From NCBI RefSeq assembly GCF_017893965.1, contig NZ_CP054142.1, positions 1,612,001-1,676,000 of the forward strand: a stretch of 64,000 bases of DNA. The letters are read 5' to 3'. The position numbers and the translations under genes are program-made. This stretch comes from Treponema parvum. Lineage in GTDB: Bacteria > Spirochaetota > Spirochaetia > Treponematales > Treponemataceae. The notes under the pieces were generated by a model. It was given only the letters and a program-made list of their open reading frames with translations, was not told where the DNA came from and made no database searches. Shown here piece by piece: positions 8,186 through 17,664 of this stretch (positions are counted from its first letter, which is position 1; the number at the start of each line of letters is the position of its first letter).

Positions 8186-10222
8186 ATGAAATACGGATTT
8201 TTTCGCGTGTGCAGCGCAAGTCCAGATGTTACGGTGGCTCAATGTAAGGCTAACGCAGACTGTATTATAAAATGCATACACAAGGCCGCCGAAAGAGGCG
8301 CTCGACTTGTGGTCTTTCCGGAACTGTGTATCACATCTTACACATGCGCGGATCTTTTTTGGCAAAAGGCTTTACTTAATTCCGCGATGGAAGAACTTTT
8401 CCGTATAATAAAAAAAACGGAAAAAGACGGCTGCATTTCAGTGCTCGGTCTTCCCTTTGCAGAAAACGGATTTTTATACAACTGCGCGGCTGTCGTAAGC
8501 GGAGGAAAGCTTTTGGCTCTTGTTCCCAAAACATTCATACCCGGCGGCGGCGAATTTTATGAAGAGCGATATTTTTCTTCCGCCTTAAAAAATGCCGGCG
8601 AAACGTCGGTTTTTATAAATCTTGCAGAAATAGCGCAAAACGGAACTTCCGGATCGGATAAAAAAAACGAATCAGGTAAAACTTGTGAAATTCCTTTTAC
8701 GACCGACATAATATTTAAAATTTCAGGGAACGACGACTTCGCTATGGCGGTGGAAATTTCCGAAGATCTCTGGGCTCTAACGCCGCCTTCTTCCCGTCAC
8801 GCGCTTTTAGGAGCGAATGTAATCGCAAACCCTTCGGCAAAAAGCAAAATCATCGGCGGAAGCGAATACAAAAAACTCCTAGTGTCTTCCCATTCGGCAC
8901 GAATCGCAGGCGCTTATGTGTATTCGGAAGCAGGACACGGAGAATCCACACAGGATGCGGTGTTCGGATCCGATAATATTATTTGCGAAAACGGCACAAT
9001 ATTATCCGAATCAAAAGCGTTTGAAAAAAACGATGAAAACGGCGCTCTGATCTTTGCGGACATAGATTTGGAAAGGCTTTCACAGGAAAGATCGAAGGCG
9101 TCGGCCTTCCTTCAGTGCGAAGAGGCGTCGAAATTTTTATCAAAAAGCAATTCATACAAGACCGTATGGATAAACCTGCCGACACCTTCAAAAAGCGACC
9201 TTAAACTTGAACGGAATATCGATCCTCATCCGTTTATTCCCGCGGACAAAGATGAAAGGGCGGCAAGATGTCGGGAAGTTACGGATATTCAAGCAGAGGG
9301 ACTTGCAAAGCGAATCCGCCATACGAAAGCGGAACATGCCGTAATAGGACTTTCAGGCGGACTTGATTCTACCCTAGCCCTTCTTGTCACATGCAAATCG
9401 TTCGATATGTGCGGGATAGCCAGAAACAAAATAAAAGCTCTCACAATGCCGTGCTTCGGGACGACTGACAGAACTTACGAAAACGCCTGCGCTTTAGCAA
9501 AACAAACGGGAGCGGATCTAAAAACGATAGACATCAAAGACTCCGTCCTAAAGCATTTAAACGACATCGGCCACAGCGAAGACGAACACGATTCTACGTA
9601 CGAAAACGCTCAAGCCCGCGAACGCACTCAGGTTCTCATGGATATTGCAAATATGACGGGAGGGCTTGTTATCGGAACGGGAGATCTGTCGGAACTCGCG
9701 TTGGGATGGGCAACCTACAACGGTGATCACATGTCCATGTACAACGTAAACGGTTCGATCCCGAAAACATTGGTACGTCACCTTGTAACATGGTTTGCCG
9801 AAGAAGCTCTAAAAAACAATGAAAAACGCACGGCGGAAGTGCTTAAAGATATTCTCGATACTCCAGTCAGCCCCGAACTTTTACCGCCTGAAAACGGAAA
9901 TATCGCACAAAAAACCGAAGATCTTGTGGGTCCTTATGAGCTTCATGATTTTTTCATCTATTACATGCTGCGCTTCGGCTTTTCGCCCGCAAAAATCTTT
10001 TTTTTGGCAAAACAGGCGTTTTACGGAGTTTATGCCGATAAGCTTATTCTCAAATGGCTCAAGTTTTTTTACAAAAGATTTTTCAGCCAACAGTTTAAGC
10101 GCTCGTGTATGCCGGACGGCCCGAAAGTCGGAACCGTAGGGCTTTCACCGAGGGGCGACTTAAAAATGCCGAGCGACGCAAACGCACAGATATGGCTTGA
10201 CGAGCTTGAAAAACTTAAATAA
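8186..10222 (+). CDS. nadE: NAD+ synthase, glutamine-dependent type, with altered glutaminase nucleophile
   Basis: A 678-residue two-domain enzyme for the last step of NAD synthesis (deamido-NAD + ATP + amide nitrogen to NAD). The N-terminal nitrilase-type glutaminase domain keeps Glu46 (FPELCIT) and Lys115 (VPKTFIPGGGEF). The motif that normally reads EICEDLW is EISEDLW here, placing Ser192 (codon TCC at 8759-8761) where the catalytic Cys belongs. The synthetase domain is intact, with the PP-loop GLSGGLDSTLAL and GTGDLSELALG. By analogy with the family the glutaminase should be weak or dead, leaving an ammonia-dependent synthetase. The rlmJ gene starts two bases downstream. Confidence 0.93.
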   Translation: MKYGFFRVCSASPDVTVAQCKANADCIIKCIHKAAERGARLVVFPELCITSYTCADLFWQKALLNSAMEELFRIIKKTEKDGCISVLGLPFAENGFLYNCAAVVSGGKLLALVPKTFIPGGGEFYEERYFSSALKNAGETSVFINLAEIAQNGTSGSDKKNESGKTCEIPFTTDIIFKISGNDDFAMAVEISEDLWALTPPSSRHALLGANVIANPSAKSKIIGGSEYKKLLVSSHSARIAGAYVYSEAGHGESTQDAVFGSDNIICENGTILSESKAFEKNDENGALIFADIDLERLSQERSKASAFLQCEEASKFLSKSNSYKTVWINLPTPSKSDLKLERNIDPHPFIPADKDERAARCREVTDIQAEGLAKRIRHTKAEHAVIGLSGGLDSTLALLVTCKSFDMCGIARNKIKALTMPCFGTTDRTYENACALAKQTGADLKTIDIKDSVLKHLNDIGHSEDEHDSTYENAQARERTQVLMDIANMTGGLVIGTGDLSELALGWATYNGDHMSMYNVNGSIPKTLVRHLVTWFAEEALKNNEKRTAEVLKDILDTPVSPELLPPENGNIAQKTEDLVGPYELHDFFIYYMLRFGFSPAKIFFLAKQAFYGVYADKLILKWLKFFYKRFFSQQFKRSCMPDGPKVGTVGLSPRGDLKMPSDANAQIWLDELEKLK

Positions 10223-10224
10223 TC

Positions 10225-11199
10225 ATGCTCAGCTACAGACACGCCTTCCATGCGGGAAATCACGCAGACATACTTAAACACATCGCTCTAACGCTGGCGC
10301 TTGAAAAATTCAAATCAAAGGCTAAGCCATTTACCGTTTTTGACACTCATGCGGGCGCGGGGATATACGATCTTTGTGACGAAAGAGCTGTAAAAACGGG
10401 AGAAGCCGACAGCGGTATTAAAAAATTGCTTTCCCTGCCCTACTCGGAGCTTCCCGGCGAAATGCATACTTACGTTGACATATGCAGGGCATACGCCAAA
10501 AGGGGGCTTTATCCCGGGTCACCCGAAATAGAGAAGTGTTTTATGACGCAAAACGACGCCCTTATTTTGACGGAACTTCACAATACGGAAATAGACATTC
10601 TTAAACAAAATATGAAAAAAGAACCTCTGCTTCAAATCCGGCCTAAGGACGAAAACGAGGGCGACGTAGACGACAGCCGAAGCGGCGCAACGGAGAAACT
10701 AAGACCGGTAAGACCTCATATACACCACAGATCAGGATACGAAGCGCTTAAAGCGCTTTCTCCGCCTAATATAAGGCGCGGATTTGCAGTGATCGATCCG
10801 AGCTATGAAGTGCAAAGCGACTTCAGCGACACGGCACAATGCATTGCCGAAGTTCATAAAAAATGGAGCGGCGGAACGATCATGCTGTGGTATCCTCTTT
10901 TAACGCACAAAATGCAGGCCGTTTCGGATATGAAACGCATTATTACGGCGGCGGCACAGTCCGGCAATAATACAAGCGCAACGCTTGACGTCCAATTTAT
11001 TACGGATACGTCGAAAGAACGTTACGGCACGGCTGCCGCAGCACAGGCAACCGTTTCACGCCTATACGGGAGCGGCCTTTTTTTTATAAATCCGCCGTAC
11101 ATGCTGGACGCTCAGCTGGAAACGATTCTTCCGTTTTTGGTAAAAGAATTTTCCGCCGAAGGAAACGGAGAGGGTTCGTTCACGATAAAGAAAACATGA
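10225..11199 (+). CDS. rlmJ: 23S rRNA (adenine-2030 N6)-methyltransferase RlmJ
   Basis: A 324-residue S-adenosylmethionine-dependent rRNA methyltransferase. The N-terminus MLSYRHAFHAGNHADILKH is the RlmJ/YhiR hallmark. It is followed by the cofactor loop FDTHAGAGIYDL and the catalytic-type motif IDPSYE, near residue 192 (the DPPY equivalent). It is about 40 residues longer than the E. coli protein, with the extra length in an acidic, charged insert around residues 145-170. It is translationally linked to nadE (two-base gap) and converges on sbcC 26 bases away. Confidence 0.9.
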   Translation: MLSYRHAFHAGNHADILKHIALTLALEKFKSKAKPFTVFDTHAGAGIYDLCDERAVKTGEADSGIKKLLSLPYSELPGEMHTYVDICRAYAKRGLYPGSPEIEKCFMTQNDALILTELHNTEIDILKQNMKKEPLLQIRPKDENEGDVDDSRSGATEKLRPVRPHIHHRSGYEALKALSPPNIRRGFAVIDPSYEVQSDFSDTAQCIAEVHKKWSGGTIMLWYPLLTHKMQAVSDMKRIITAAAQSGNNTSATLDVQFITDTSKERYGTAAAAQATVSRLYGSGLFFINPPYMLDAQLETILPFLVKEFSAEGNGEGSFTIKKT

Positions 11200-11225
11200 T
11201 TGTCCGCGGCGAACACGGTACTGTT

Positions 11226-14200
11226 TTAAAAAGGATGAGCGCTTTTAATATGAGAGCCGTCTGCAGTTTTTACAACTTCAAGGTGAGACGGAATTGCCTG
11301 CAAAAGAGACTCCACATGAGAGACGATGCCTACCATGCGTGACTCCCCGATATTTTGAAGGATTGAAACGGCCATATCGAGCGATTCTCCGTCAAGAGAG
11401 CCGAATCCTTCGTCTATAAAAAGAGAATCTAACCGAATTCCTCCGCTTTGCTCCTGAACGACGTCTGTCAAAGCGAGAGCGAGACTGATGGAAGCCATAA
11501 ATGTTTCTCCGCCGCTTAAAGTGGCGGTGTCCCGATCGCGCCCGGTAAAGCTGTCGAAAACCGCTAAATCCAAGCCTTTAAAAGCATTTCCCCCAGAAGA
11601 TTCTTGTATCTTAAAACGATACCGTCCGCCTGAAATACGCTCGAAACGAGGATTTGCGTTATGCACTACTTCAGCGAAATACATTCCCAACACCCACGCA
11701 TCGAACGGAATTTTTTTTATGTTTGAACCGTGTCCTTCAAGATCGTCCGAGAGCCTTATGTAATGAGCGCCTTCCTGCAATAGCTTTACGCGCTCTTCTT
11801 CCAAATCGACGGATTTTTTTATTACCGATTCAAGATTGGTTTTTTGCTCCGTCTTTTTACGAATGTCGTCGTCAAACGCGTTATAAGAATTTCGAAGATC
11901 GTCCAGATCTTTTTTAGCCGCATCCAAACTCTTTTTCAATTCTTCAGGATCCGGAGCGTTTTTAAGATCTTCGAGCCGAACTTCTGCGCTGTGCATGTCG
12001 GTTTTCCACCGATCGACTTCCTTTTGAATTTCTTCTTTTTGCGGTAAAGGCAAAATAAAAGAGACGACATGTTCCGCAGAATCGAAATCCGATTTTAAGA
12101 TATTTTCATTTTGGGCGAGGAAAGCTTCGTCGTATTCTTTTTTAGCCTGACACACGACCTTTTTCAATTCTTCAAAAGACGTCTTTGCAGAAGCAAAATT
12201 CTCCAAGGCATTGCTGAAATTTTCTTCAAAAGAGCTCACAATTTTTTCATCGTTTATAAGTTTCTCTTCAATGTTTTTTATGCTTAATTTAAGATCTTCG
12301 GATTCAAGAAGAAGCGCAGTCTCGTCCTTTTCGCCCCTAAAGCCGGATTTTCCTTCCGCACCTTCGGAAATGTTTTTATCTGCCGAAATCTGTCTTTCCA
12401 GCGCCGAAACTTCTCCGTCAAATAAGGCAAACGTTTTTGAAAACTCTGCGGCGGAAGCCTTTAATTCATCGAGCTGTTTTTTGTTCCGCCTTATATCGGA
12501 ACATATCGCCGAAGCCTTTTCATAAAAAGCGATCATATCCGAAGATTTTTTATTTGCAGCTTCAAAAGCGGCCAGAGCCTCATCGTAAGAGGGAATATTC
12601 TCATAGTCAGGCTGCAATTCTTTACGCGATTGCTCATACTGTTCGGTAAGAGCTTTCAAAAGAACCTTCAGCGATGAAGATTTTTTTTCAAGCTCAAGAT
12701 TTTCAATTTCGATCTTTTCAATGAATTTTTTCTGCGATAAAATTTTTTCGGCTATGTCAAGAGATTCAGGCAGAACTACGGCAGGCTTAGGATGTTCAAT
12801 CGAACCGCAAACGGGGCAAGGTTTTCCTGCTTCCAAAAACGGAACAAGGGCGAGGGCGTAATTATTTTTTTCCTGAATTTCTTTTTGGGCAACAAAATCG
12901 TCCATGCACTTTTTTGCGTTTTCCAAAAGTCGCTTATTTTCCGAAACGGATTTTTGATTTTGCTCCGTATCGGTTTTCGCGTCATCTATCTTTTTTTGTA
13001 TTTGGGCAAGATCTTTTACGGCTTCCAAAGTTTTACCGGCGGCGGCGCTTTCGGATTTTGCAGTTTCCGCCGCATGAAAAAACTGCATAACGACCTCGTC
13101 GGCATCGAATTTTATAGGATTTTCGGATACCGAGTTTTCAGGCGAAACAGGCCCCAGCCCGCTGTCGCCGAAAGCAAAAATCAAGTCTGATTCCAGCCGC
13201 CTTATGTCGTCTTTTTTGTTCAAAACGGAATTTTCCGAACTTTCTTTTTCGGCCAAGGCCTCGTTGCGTCTTTTTTTCGCCGCAGCAAGATTTAAAATAA
13301 TTTCCATGCGGTCTTCAAATTCTTTTTTTCTTTTTCCGCCGCTTTCCATATCTTTTTTTAGAGCGGCAATATCGTTTTTTTCAGCTTCCAAAGCTTCATA
13401 ATTTTTCTTTTCGGCTTCAAGACGTTTTTCAGCCTTATAAAAATTATTTTCAGAAGCGCTCTTTTTTTCTTCCGCAGACCTTGTTCGGTCTATAAAAACG
13501 AAAAGTTTTTCAGCCTTATCGCTTGATCTGAGTCTTTTTTCAAATTCTTTGATGCGATCCTTTTTAGCTTCAAGATTTAAAAATTCTTCTTTCAGCTTTG
13601 CGGCGTTTTCGGATATTTCAAGCTTTTGACGCAGGTTTTCCGTTTCAGCGCTCTTTTTTTCGATGCGTGAAAAAATTTCACTTCTTTCCTTTTCAAGAAT
13701 TTCAATTTCGCCGGAAAGTTCCGAAAATTCGGCGGCGGCCTTTTCCGCGTCTAAGGTTTTATACAGTTCGGCAGACTGCATTTCCAAGTATTTTTGCTTT
13801 TCGCGAAACACTGCCGCCTTTTCCTTGGCCATTTCCATAATTTTTATATAAGAATCTATGGGAAACAATCTTGAAAGGGTTTCTCGGCGATTATTCGAAC
13901 CTTCTTTTAAAAATTGAGCGAATGCGCCCTGCGGCAGGAGCACTATCCGCGTAAATTCGTTTATGGAAAGTCCTATAAGCGATTCGATTTTTTTATTTAA
14001 CTCCGACAAAAGACCTTCAACCCTCTCGAATTCCTGTCCCGTCTTACCCGAAGAGCCTATGTCCCTCGCCTTTTCAAAAACAAGCTCGACCGCAGATCTC
14101 TTTCCGCCTGAATTTACGGCGGGAAGCGAGCGGGTTATTCTGTATTTACAGTTATAAAGTTCAAAAACAAATTGCACAAAAGATTTTTCATCGGGTTTTG

Positions 14201-14405
14201 CAAAATCGGAAACAAAATTCGCCGCCATTTTTTTTCTTGAACCGCACAGGTCGCCGTAAAGCGCATAAGTTATCGCATCAAAAATAGTGGTTTTACCGGA
14301 GCCGGTCTTTCCGTAGACTAAAAACATGTCGTCCAGAGCGGCAAAATCGATTTTTTCGTCGCAAAACGGTCCGACGTTGACCAGATGCAGATACAGCGGT
14401 CTCAT
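11226..14405 (-). CDS. sbcC: Nuclease SbcCD subunit C (Rad50-like ATPase)
   Basis: A 1059-residue SMC-like protein. The N-terminal Walker A is YGKTGSGKTT; long heptad-rich coiled coils run from about residue 180 to 880. They are interrupted by the zinc-hook CPVC (Cys530 and Cys533). The C-terminal lobe carries the ABC signature LSGGETFMAS and Walker B LFIDEGFGSLD. With SbcD it forms the complex that cleaves DNA hairpins and processes broken ends. Its ATG overlaps the sbcD stop by four bases, as usual for this pair. Base composition matches its neighbours. Confidence 0.95.
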   Translation of the reverse strand: MRPLYLHLVNVGPFCDEKIDFAALDDMFLVYGKTGSGKTTIFDAITYALYGDLCGSRKKMAANFVSDFAKPDEKSFVQFVFELYNCKYRITRSLPAVNSGGKRSAVELVFEKARDIGSSGKTGQEFERVEGLLSELNKKIESLIGLSINEFTRIVLLPQGAFAQFLKEGSNNRRETLSRLFPIDSYIKIMEMAKEKAAVFREKQKYLEMQSAELYKTLDAEKAAAEFSELSGEIEILEKERSEIFSRIEKKSAETENLRQKLEISENAAKLKEEFLNLEAKKDRIKEFEKRLRSSDKAEKLFVFIDRTRSAEEKKSASENNFYKAEKRLEAEKKNYEALEAEKNDIAALKKDMESGGKRKKEFEDRMEIILNLAAAKKRRNEALAEKESSENSVLNKKDDIRRLESDLIFAFGDSGLGPVSPENSVSENPIKFDADEVVMQFFHAAETAKSESAAAGKTLEAVKDLAQIQKKIDDAKTDTEQNQKSVSENKRLLENAKKCMDDFVAQKEIQEKNNYALALVPFLEAGKPCPVCGSIEHPKPAVVLPESLDIAEKILSQKKFIEKIEIENLELEKKSSSLKVLLKALTEQYEQSRKELQPDYENIPSYDEALAAFEAANKKSSDMIAFYEKASAICSDIRRNKKQLDELKASAAEFSKTFALFDGEVSALERQISADKNISEGAEGKSGFRGEKDETALLLESEDLKLSIKNIEEKLINDEKIVSSFEENFSNALENFASAKTSFEELKKVVCQAKKEYDEAFLAQNENILKSDFDSAEHVVSFILPLPQKEEIQKEVDRWKTDMHSAEVRLEDLKNAPDPEELKKSLDAAKKDLDDLRNSYNAFDDDIRKKTEQKTNLESVIKKSVDLEEERVKLLQEGAHYIRLSDDLEGHGSNIKKIPFDAWVLGMYFAEVVHNANPRFERISGGRYRFKIQESSGGNAFKGLDLAVFDSFTGRDRDTATLSGGETFMASISLALALTDVVQEQSGGIRLDSLFIDEGFGSLDGESLDMAVSILQNIGESRMVGIVSHVESLLQAIPSHLEVVKTADGSHIKSAHPF

Positions 14406-15679
14406 TTTTCAGACTCCTTTGAAAGCGCGATAAACAGTTCCCTTTCTTTTTTATAAAGCGAAGGATCTTCCTGATCGACATTTGAAGTTTCTTTCATAAA
14501 CAAGTCGAAGACATCGCCTTCGTCTTTTTTGCCGTTTGAAAGAATCGCCTTACGCGCTTCGATCGTGTTTTGAATTTCATCCGAAATTTCCGACGCTCTT
14601 GTAAACGACAGAAGATAAGGATATCCGGCGCGCAAAAGCTGTATAGCGTTTTCATGCGGAAGTTTGTCGGTACATTGAATTTCAACATACGATTCTTTAA
14701 GTTTTTTGTCTTTGACGCCTGAAACGACTTGTTTGTAAAATTCTTCAAACGTTCCTGTGAGGCGTACAACGGGGTGTAATGGGTTTATCTTTATTTTTTC
14801 GACTTTGACATTCGGAGTATTCGTTAAAGGATCGCCCTTATCCGTGCGAGGCGGCAAAACGGTAACGCTAAGCATACATTTTTCCGGGTTTTCTGAAAAG
14901 GAATACGCGAGAGGAGAACCCGAATACCAGACATCGTTATTGCCCAAACGCTGAACCGTGTGAATGTGGCCTAACGCCGTATATGTCACACCGTTAAAAA
15001 CACGGATGTCCACCTGCTCCGCAGCGCCCACCCACGACCTCTCGGATTCCGATACCGAAGCTCCCGTAGCAAACATATGGGCGCACACGACGCTCGGCAT
15101 CAAAGGATGGTTTTTTAAGTGACTTTTACGGATAAGGTCGAACGCTTGGGCGGCAAGCTGTTGCTGTGAGCGCAGGATTTTTTCTTCATCCGCGCCAAAC
15201 GCGTCCGGCAAAACATCAGGTCTATCGGCGGAATGGGCGGCGGCCGCTATTGCCCCCGGCGTTAAAAACGGTATCTGATACACGGCCGCCGCTTCCTCCC
15301 CCTTCCCAACTATAACAGGTTCATCCAAATGTTTCGTATCCGTACAGATATGAACGTTACTCTTTCCTAAAAGCTCAGAAGCGAAAGAAAGGCGCGACGC
15401 GCTGTCGTGATTTCCGGCCAGAAAAAACATTTCCAAATCAGGAAATTTTTCATGCGTCTTAGACAAAAAAGAACTTAAAAGCGTCACCGATTCAACTGGA
15501 GGGACAGCCCTGTCGTAAATGTCGCCGGGAACGACGAGGGCGTCATAGGGTTTAAGCTCTTTTTCGGCTTTTTCAAGTTCGCCGAATATCTGCTCTAAAA
15601 AAAACGCCTGGTCTTCCGTCAGGGATTGCCCGTAAAAAACCTTTCCCAAATGCCAGTCGCCCGTCTGCAAAAATTTCAT
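14402..15679 (-). CDS. sbcD: Nuclease SbcCD subunit D (Mre11-like)
   Basis: A 425-residue metallophosphoesterase nuclease. Metal-binding motifs are GDWHLGK at the N-terminus, GDIYD, GNHD and the later HIH (GHIHTVQ). I place the start at the ATG at 15679 because the Mre11 fold begins there (MKFLQTGDWH). A longer in-frame extension has no family resemblance and would read through the promoter. It pairs with SbcC downstream for repair of hairpins and double-strand ends. There is no Shine-Dalgarno sequence before the ATG; a TATAAT lies six bases upstream. Confidence 0.93.
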   Translation of the reverse strand: MKFLQTGDWHLGKVFYGQSLTEDQAFFLEQIFGELEKAEKELKPYDALVVPGDIYDRAVPPVESVTLLSSFLSKTHEKFPDLEMFFLAGNHDSASRLSFASELLGKSNVHICTDTKHLDEPVIVGKGEEAAAVYQIPFLTPGAIAAAAHSADRPDVLPDAFGADEEKILRSQQQLAAQAFDLIRKSHLKNHPLMPSVVCAHMFATGASVSESERSWVGAAEQVDIRVFNGVTYTALGHIHTVQRLGNNDVWYSGSPLAYSFSENPEKCMLSVTVLPPRTDKGDPLTNTPNVKVEKIKINPLHPVVRLTGTFEEFYKQVVSGVKDKKLKESYVEIQCTDKLPHENAIQLLRAGYPYLLSFTRASEISDEIQNTIEARKAILSNGKKDEGDVFDLFMKETSNVDQEDPSLYKKERELFIALSKESEK

Positions 15680-15685
15680 GCGAAA

Positions 15686-15691
15686 ATTATA
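15686..15691 (-). promoter_or_regulatory. sbcDC promoter -10 element, probable leaderless start
   Basis: A perfect TATAAT on the minus strand ends six bases before the sbcD ATG. The -35 region is poorly conserved and no ribosome site is present, so initiation at the ATG itself is likely. Confidence 0.45.
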
Positions 15692-15835
15692 ACATATCGA
15701 TACGAAAAATACATTCGACAAGAACTGTGCCGCAACGCAAAGCGCGAAGCTGCAAAACGAAAAAAGCCGATAAACTAATGTCAAATTCCTGAAAATGTGG
15801 TATAGTGGCATAATAATAAAAGGACGGGGATATAA

Positions 15836-16048
15836 ATGTCTTACGAAACTTTGGAAAAACAAATCAGGGCATTGCCGGAAGCGGCGCTGGAAGAAGTTTC
15901 CGTATATCTAAATAAAATCGGCAGCATTTATCAGTCTAAAAAATCCGTTGATTTTACCTTTGTCGATAATATATTCGGTACTCTGTCGGACTCGGAAGCG
16001 GATGAACTGCGTTCCTGCTGCGGACTCAAATTCAGAGAACACGCATGA
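15836..16048 (+). CDS. Small antitoxin-like protein of a VapBC-type module
   Basis: A 70-residue acidic protein beginning MSYETLEKQIRALPEAALEE, resembling the short DUF2281/VapB-like antitoxins that precede PIN toxins. The C-terminal half (FVDNIFGTLSDSEADELR) would wrap the toxin. Its stop overlaps the start of the PIN gene by four bases. A ribosome site AGGACGGGG precedes the ATG, and an extended -10, TGG then TATAGT (15801-15806), lies about 30 bases upstream. Such proteins neutralise the ribonuclease and repress the operon. The assignment rests on size, composition and partner. Confidence 0.7.
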   Translation: MSYETLEKQIRALPEAALEEVSVYLNKIGSIYQSKKSVDFTFVDNIFGTLSDSEADELRSCCGLKFREHA

Positions 16049-16444
16049 CCTATTTCCTTGATACAAATGTAATCATTGATTTATTGAAGGGTAATTCAAG
16101 CGTTCTTGCAGCATTCAAAAACGCATACACTTTCGAGTCCGTAAGAATTCCCAATTTAGTTTATTACGAAGTGCTTCGCGGATTTGAATATACCGATCCT
16201 AAAAAACAAAAAAACGGATTTGAATTATTTGCCCAAACCTGCGGCATTGAATATATGGATTTACAGAGTCTCAGGGAATCCGCAAAACAATATGCGTTTT
16301 TGAAAAAGCAAGGAACTCTAATTGACGACGGCGATATTCTTATAGGCTGCCTTGCCATCCTAAAAAATGCAATACCTTGTTACAAATAATACAAAACATT
16401 TTTCTCATCTAAAAGATATCCGGCTTGTTAATTGGGTCGAATAA
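16045..16444 (+). pseudogene. PIN-domain toxin (VapC family), C-terminus lost by a single-base frameshift
   Basis: The open frame gives 114 residues with the PIN core: LDTNVIIDLL (first Asp), YYEVLRGF (Glu) and DDGDILIGC (later Asps). It stops at 16387-16389 with an atypical tail, IPCYK. Reading one frame over from 16379 gives VTNNTKHFSHLKDIRLVNWV up to TAA at 16442-16444, exactly the expected VapC C-terminus. One extra T around 16375-16378 explains the break. The lost part holds the final strand and the TNN active-site motif, so the toxin is probably weakened or dead. A sequencing error or slippage decoding is the alternative. The antitoxin gene is intact. Confidence 0.75.
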
Positions 16445-16485
16445 CACAACACTTTCAGCTCTCAAAACACACGAAAAGCCGATAC

Positions 16486-16514
16486 TTTCCAAAAAAACGT
16501 CGCTGTAGTATTAT
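16486..16514 (+). promoter_or_regulatory. fliG1 promoter, probable leaderless start
   Basis: TTTCCA (16486-16491), a 17-base spacer and TATTAT (16509-16514) end seven bases before the chosen ATG at 16522. No ribosome site is present. Confidence 0.4.
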
Positions 16515-16521
16515 ATTCTTT

Positions 16522-17664
16522 ATGGATTTAAATGAACACCGCCTTGACGCATACAAAAACGCGGCAAAAAAACATGCCGAAACCGACCGCGCTTCCGACG
16601 CGGCTGTGCGCACGGCCGCTGCAGCGCTCACTTCAGGCGGGCTTTTAAAAGTTACCGAAACAAAAAACAAGGATGGAAGCGACAGCGTATACCGCAGAGT
16701 GGCGAAATTTCTTTTGCTCATAGGCGTTGACGAAGCGGCAAAAATTCTTCCGTATCTTTCTGAAACCCAAACTGAAAAAATAATTCCGGAAATAGCCTCC
16801 ATACGTACCGTCGGCGACGACGAGGCGGCCGCGATACTCGCAGAATTTCAGGCACTCATACAGCGCTCAAAAGAAGGCGGCGGAATAGAGACCGCAAAAA
16901 ACATTCTGTCAAAAGCGTTCGGCAGCGAGCGCGCTTCAAAAATGATCGAAAAAACGGTGCACCCTGCCGAAGGCAAGCCTTTCGAATACTTTGAAGACGA
17001 GGAAGAAAACCGCATTCTTCTTTTACTTAAAGACGAACTTCCCGCAGTCAAGGCTCTGGTTCTTTCAAATTTAAAACCTAAAAAGGCGGCGAAAATAATC
17101 GACCTTATGGAAGCGGATGATAAAAAAGAAACAGTAATGCGCCTTGCAAAAATGCAATCCATTTCACCTGAAGTTTTGCGGCGCGTGGACAGGACGATGC
17201 GAGAAAAAGTTTCCGCCATAGCGACTGAAAGATCGAATGCGCTCGACGGACGAGGAGCCCTGGTGCAGATTTTAAAAAAGATGTCTCCTAAAGCCGAAAA
17301 CGACATACTTCAAAACCTTGCCGAAGGCGAACCTGAACTCGAAAAAGAACTGAGAAAGCAGCTTTTTACTTTGGACGACATAGTCAACGCCGACGACCGT
17401 TTTATACAAGAGCAGCTGCATAAAATGGACGACGATAAAATCGCCGTCCTCATCGCAGGGAAACCCGACGGTTTTAGAAAAAAAATACTTTATAACGTGT
17501 CAAAGACAAGAGGCGATATAATTCTGGAAACGGAACAGCTGAAAAAAACCGTCACGCGCGCAGACAGCGATAAAATTACTTCGGCTTTTATGAACGTCAT
17601 GCGCAGCGCGTATGAAGAGGGAAAATTCATGATAAAGGGCAGAAACGATGAAATTTACGTCTGA
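16522..17664 (+). CDS. fliG1: Flagellar motor switch-like protein, FliG1 type
   Basis: A 380-residue, largely helical, highly charged protein of the FliG family. RRVAKFLLLIGVDEAAKIL and LSETQTEKIIPEIASI match the FliG N-terminal region. FTLDDIVNADDRFIQEQL and the late charged segments match the middle/C-terminal domain (the usual motif is FxFEDIxxLDDRxIQxxL). Spirochaetes encode two FliG proteins; this divergent form, away from a flagellar operon, fits FliG1 rather than the rotor FliG2. I start at MDLNEHRLDAYKNAAKK because the longer frame crosses the toxin remnant and promoter. The M16 protease gene begins inside its 3' end (17-base overlap). Confidence 0.8.
   Translation: MDLNEHRLDAYKNAAKKHAETDRASDAAVRTAAAALTSGGLLKVTETKNKDGSDSVYRRVAKFLLLIGVDEAAKILPYLSETQTEKIIPEIASIRTVGDDEAAAILAEFQALIQRSKEGGGIETAKNILSKAFGSERASKMIEKTVHPAEGKPFEYFEDEEENRILLLLKDELPAVKALVLSNLKPKKAAKIIDLMEADDKKETVMRLAKMQSISPEVLRRVDRTMREKVSAIATERSNALDGRGALVQILKKMSPKAENDILQNLAEGEPELEKELRKQLFTLDDIVNADDRFIQEQLHKMDDDKIAVLIAGKPDGFRKKILYNVSKTRGDIILETEQLKKTVTRADSDKITSAFMNVMRSAYEEGKFMIKGRNDEIYV

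Noticed and set aside
15680-15862. 61-codon N-terminal extension of SbcD
   Set aside because: The extension is hydrophobic and has no Mre11 homology. It crosses the TATAAT promoter and the start of the divergent antitoxin gene. The fold begins at the ATG at 15679.
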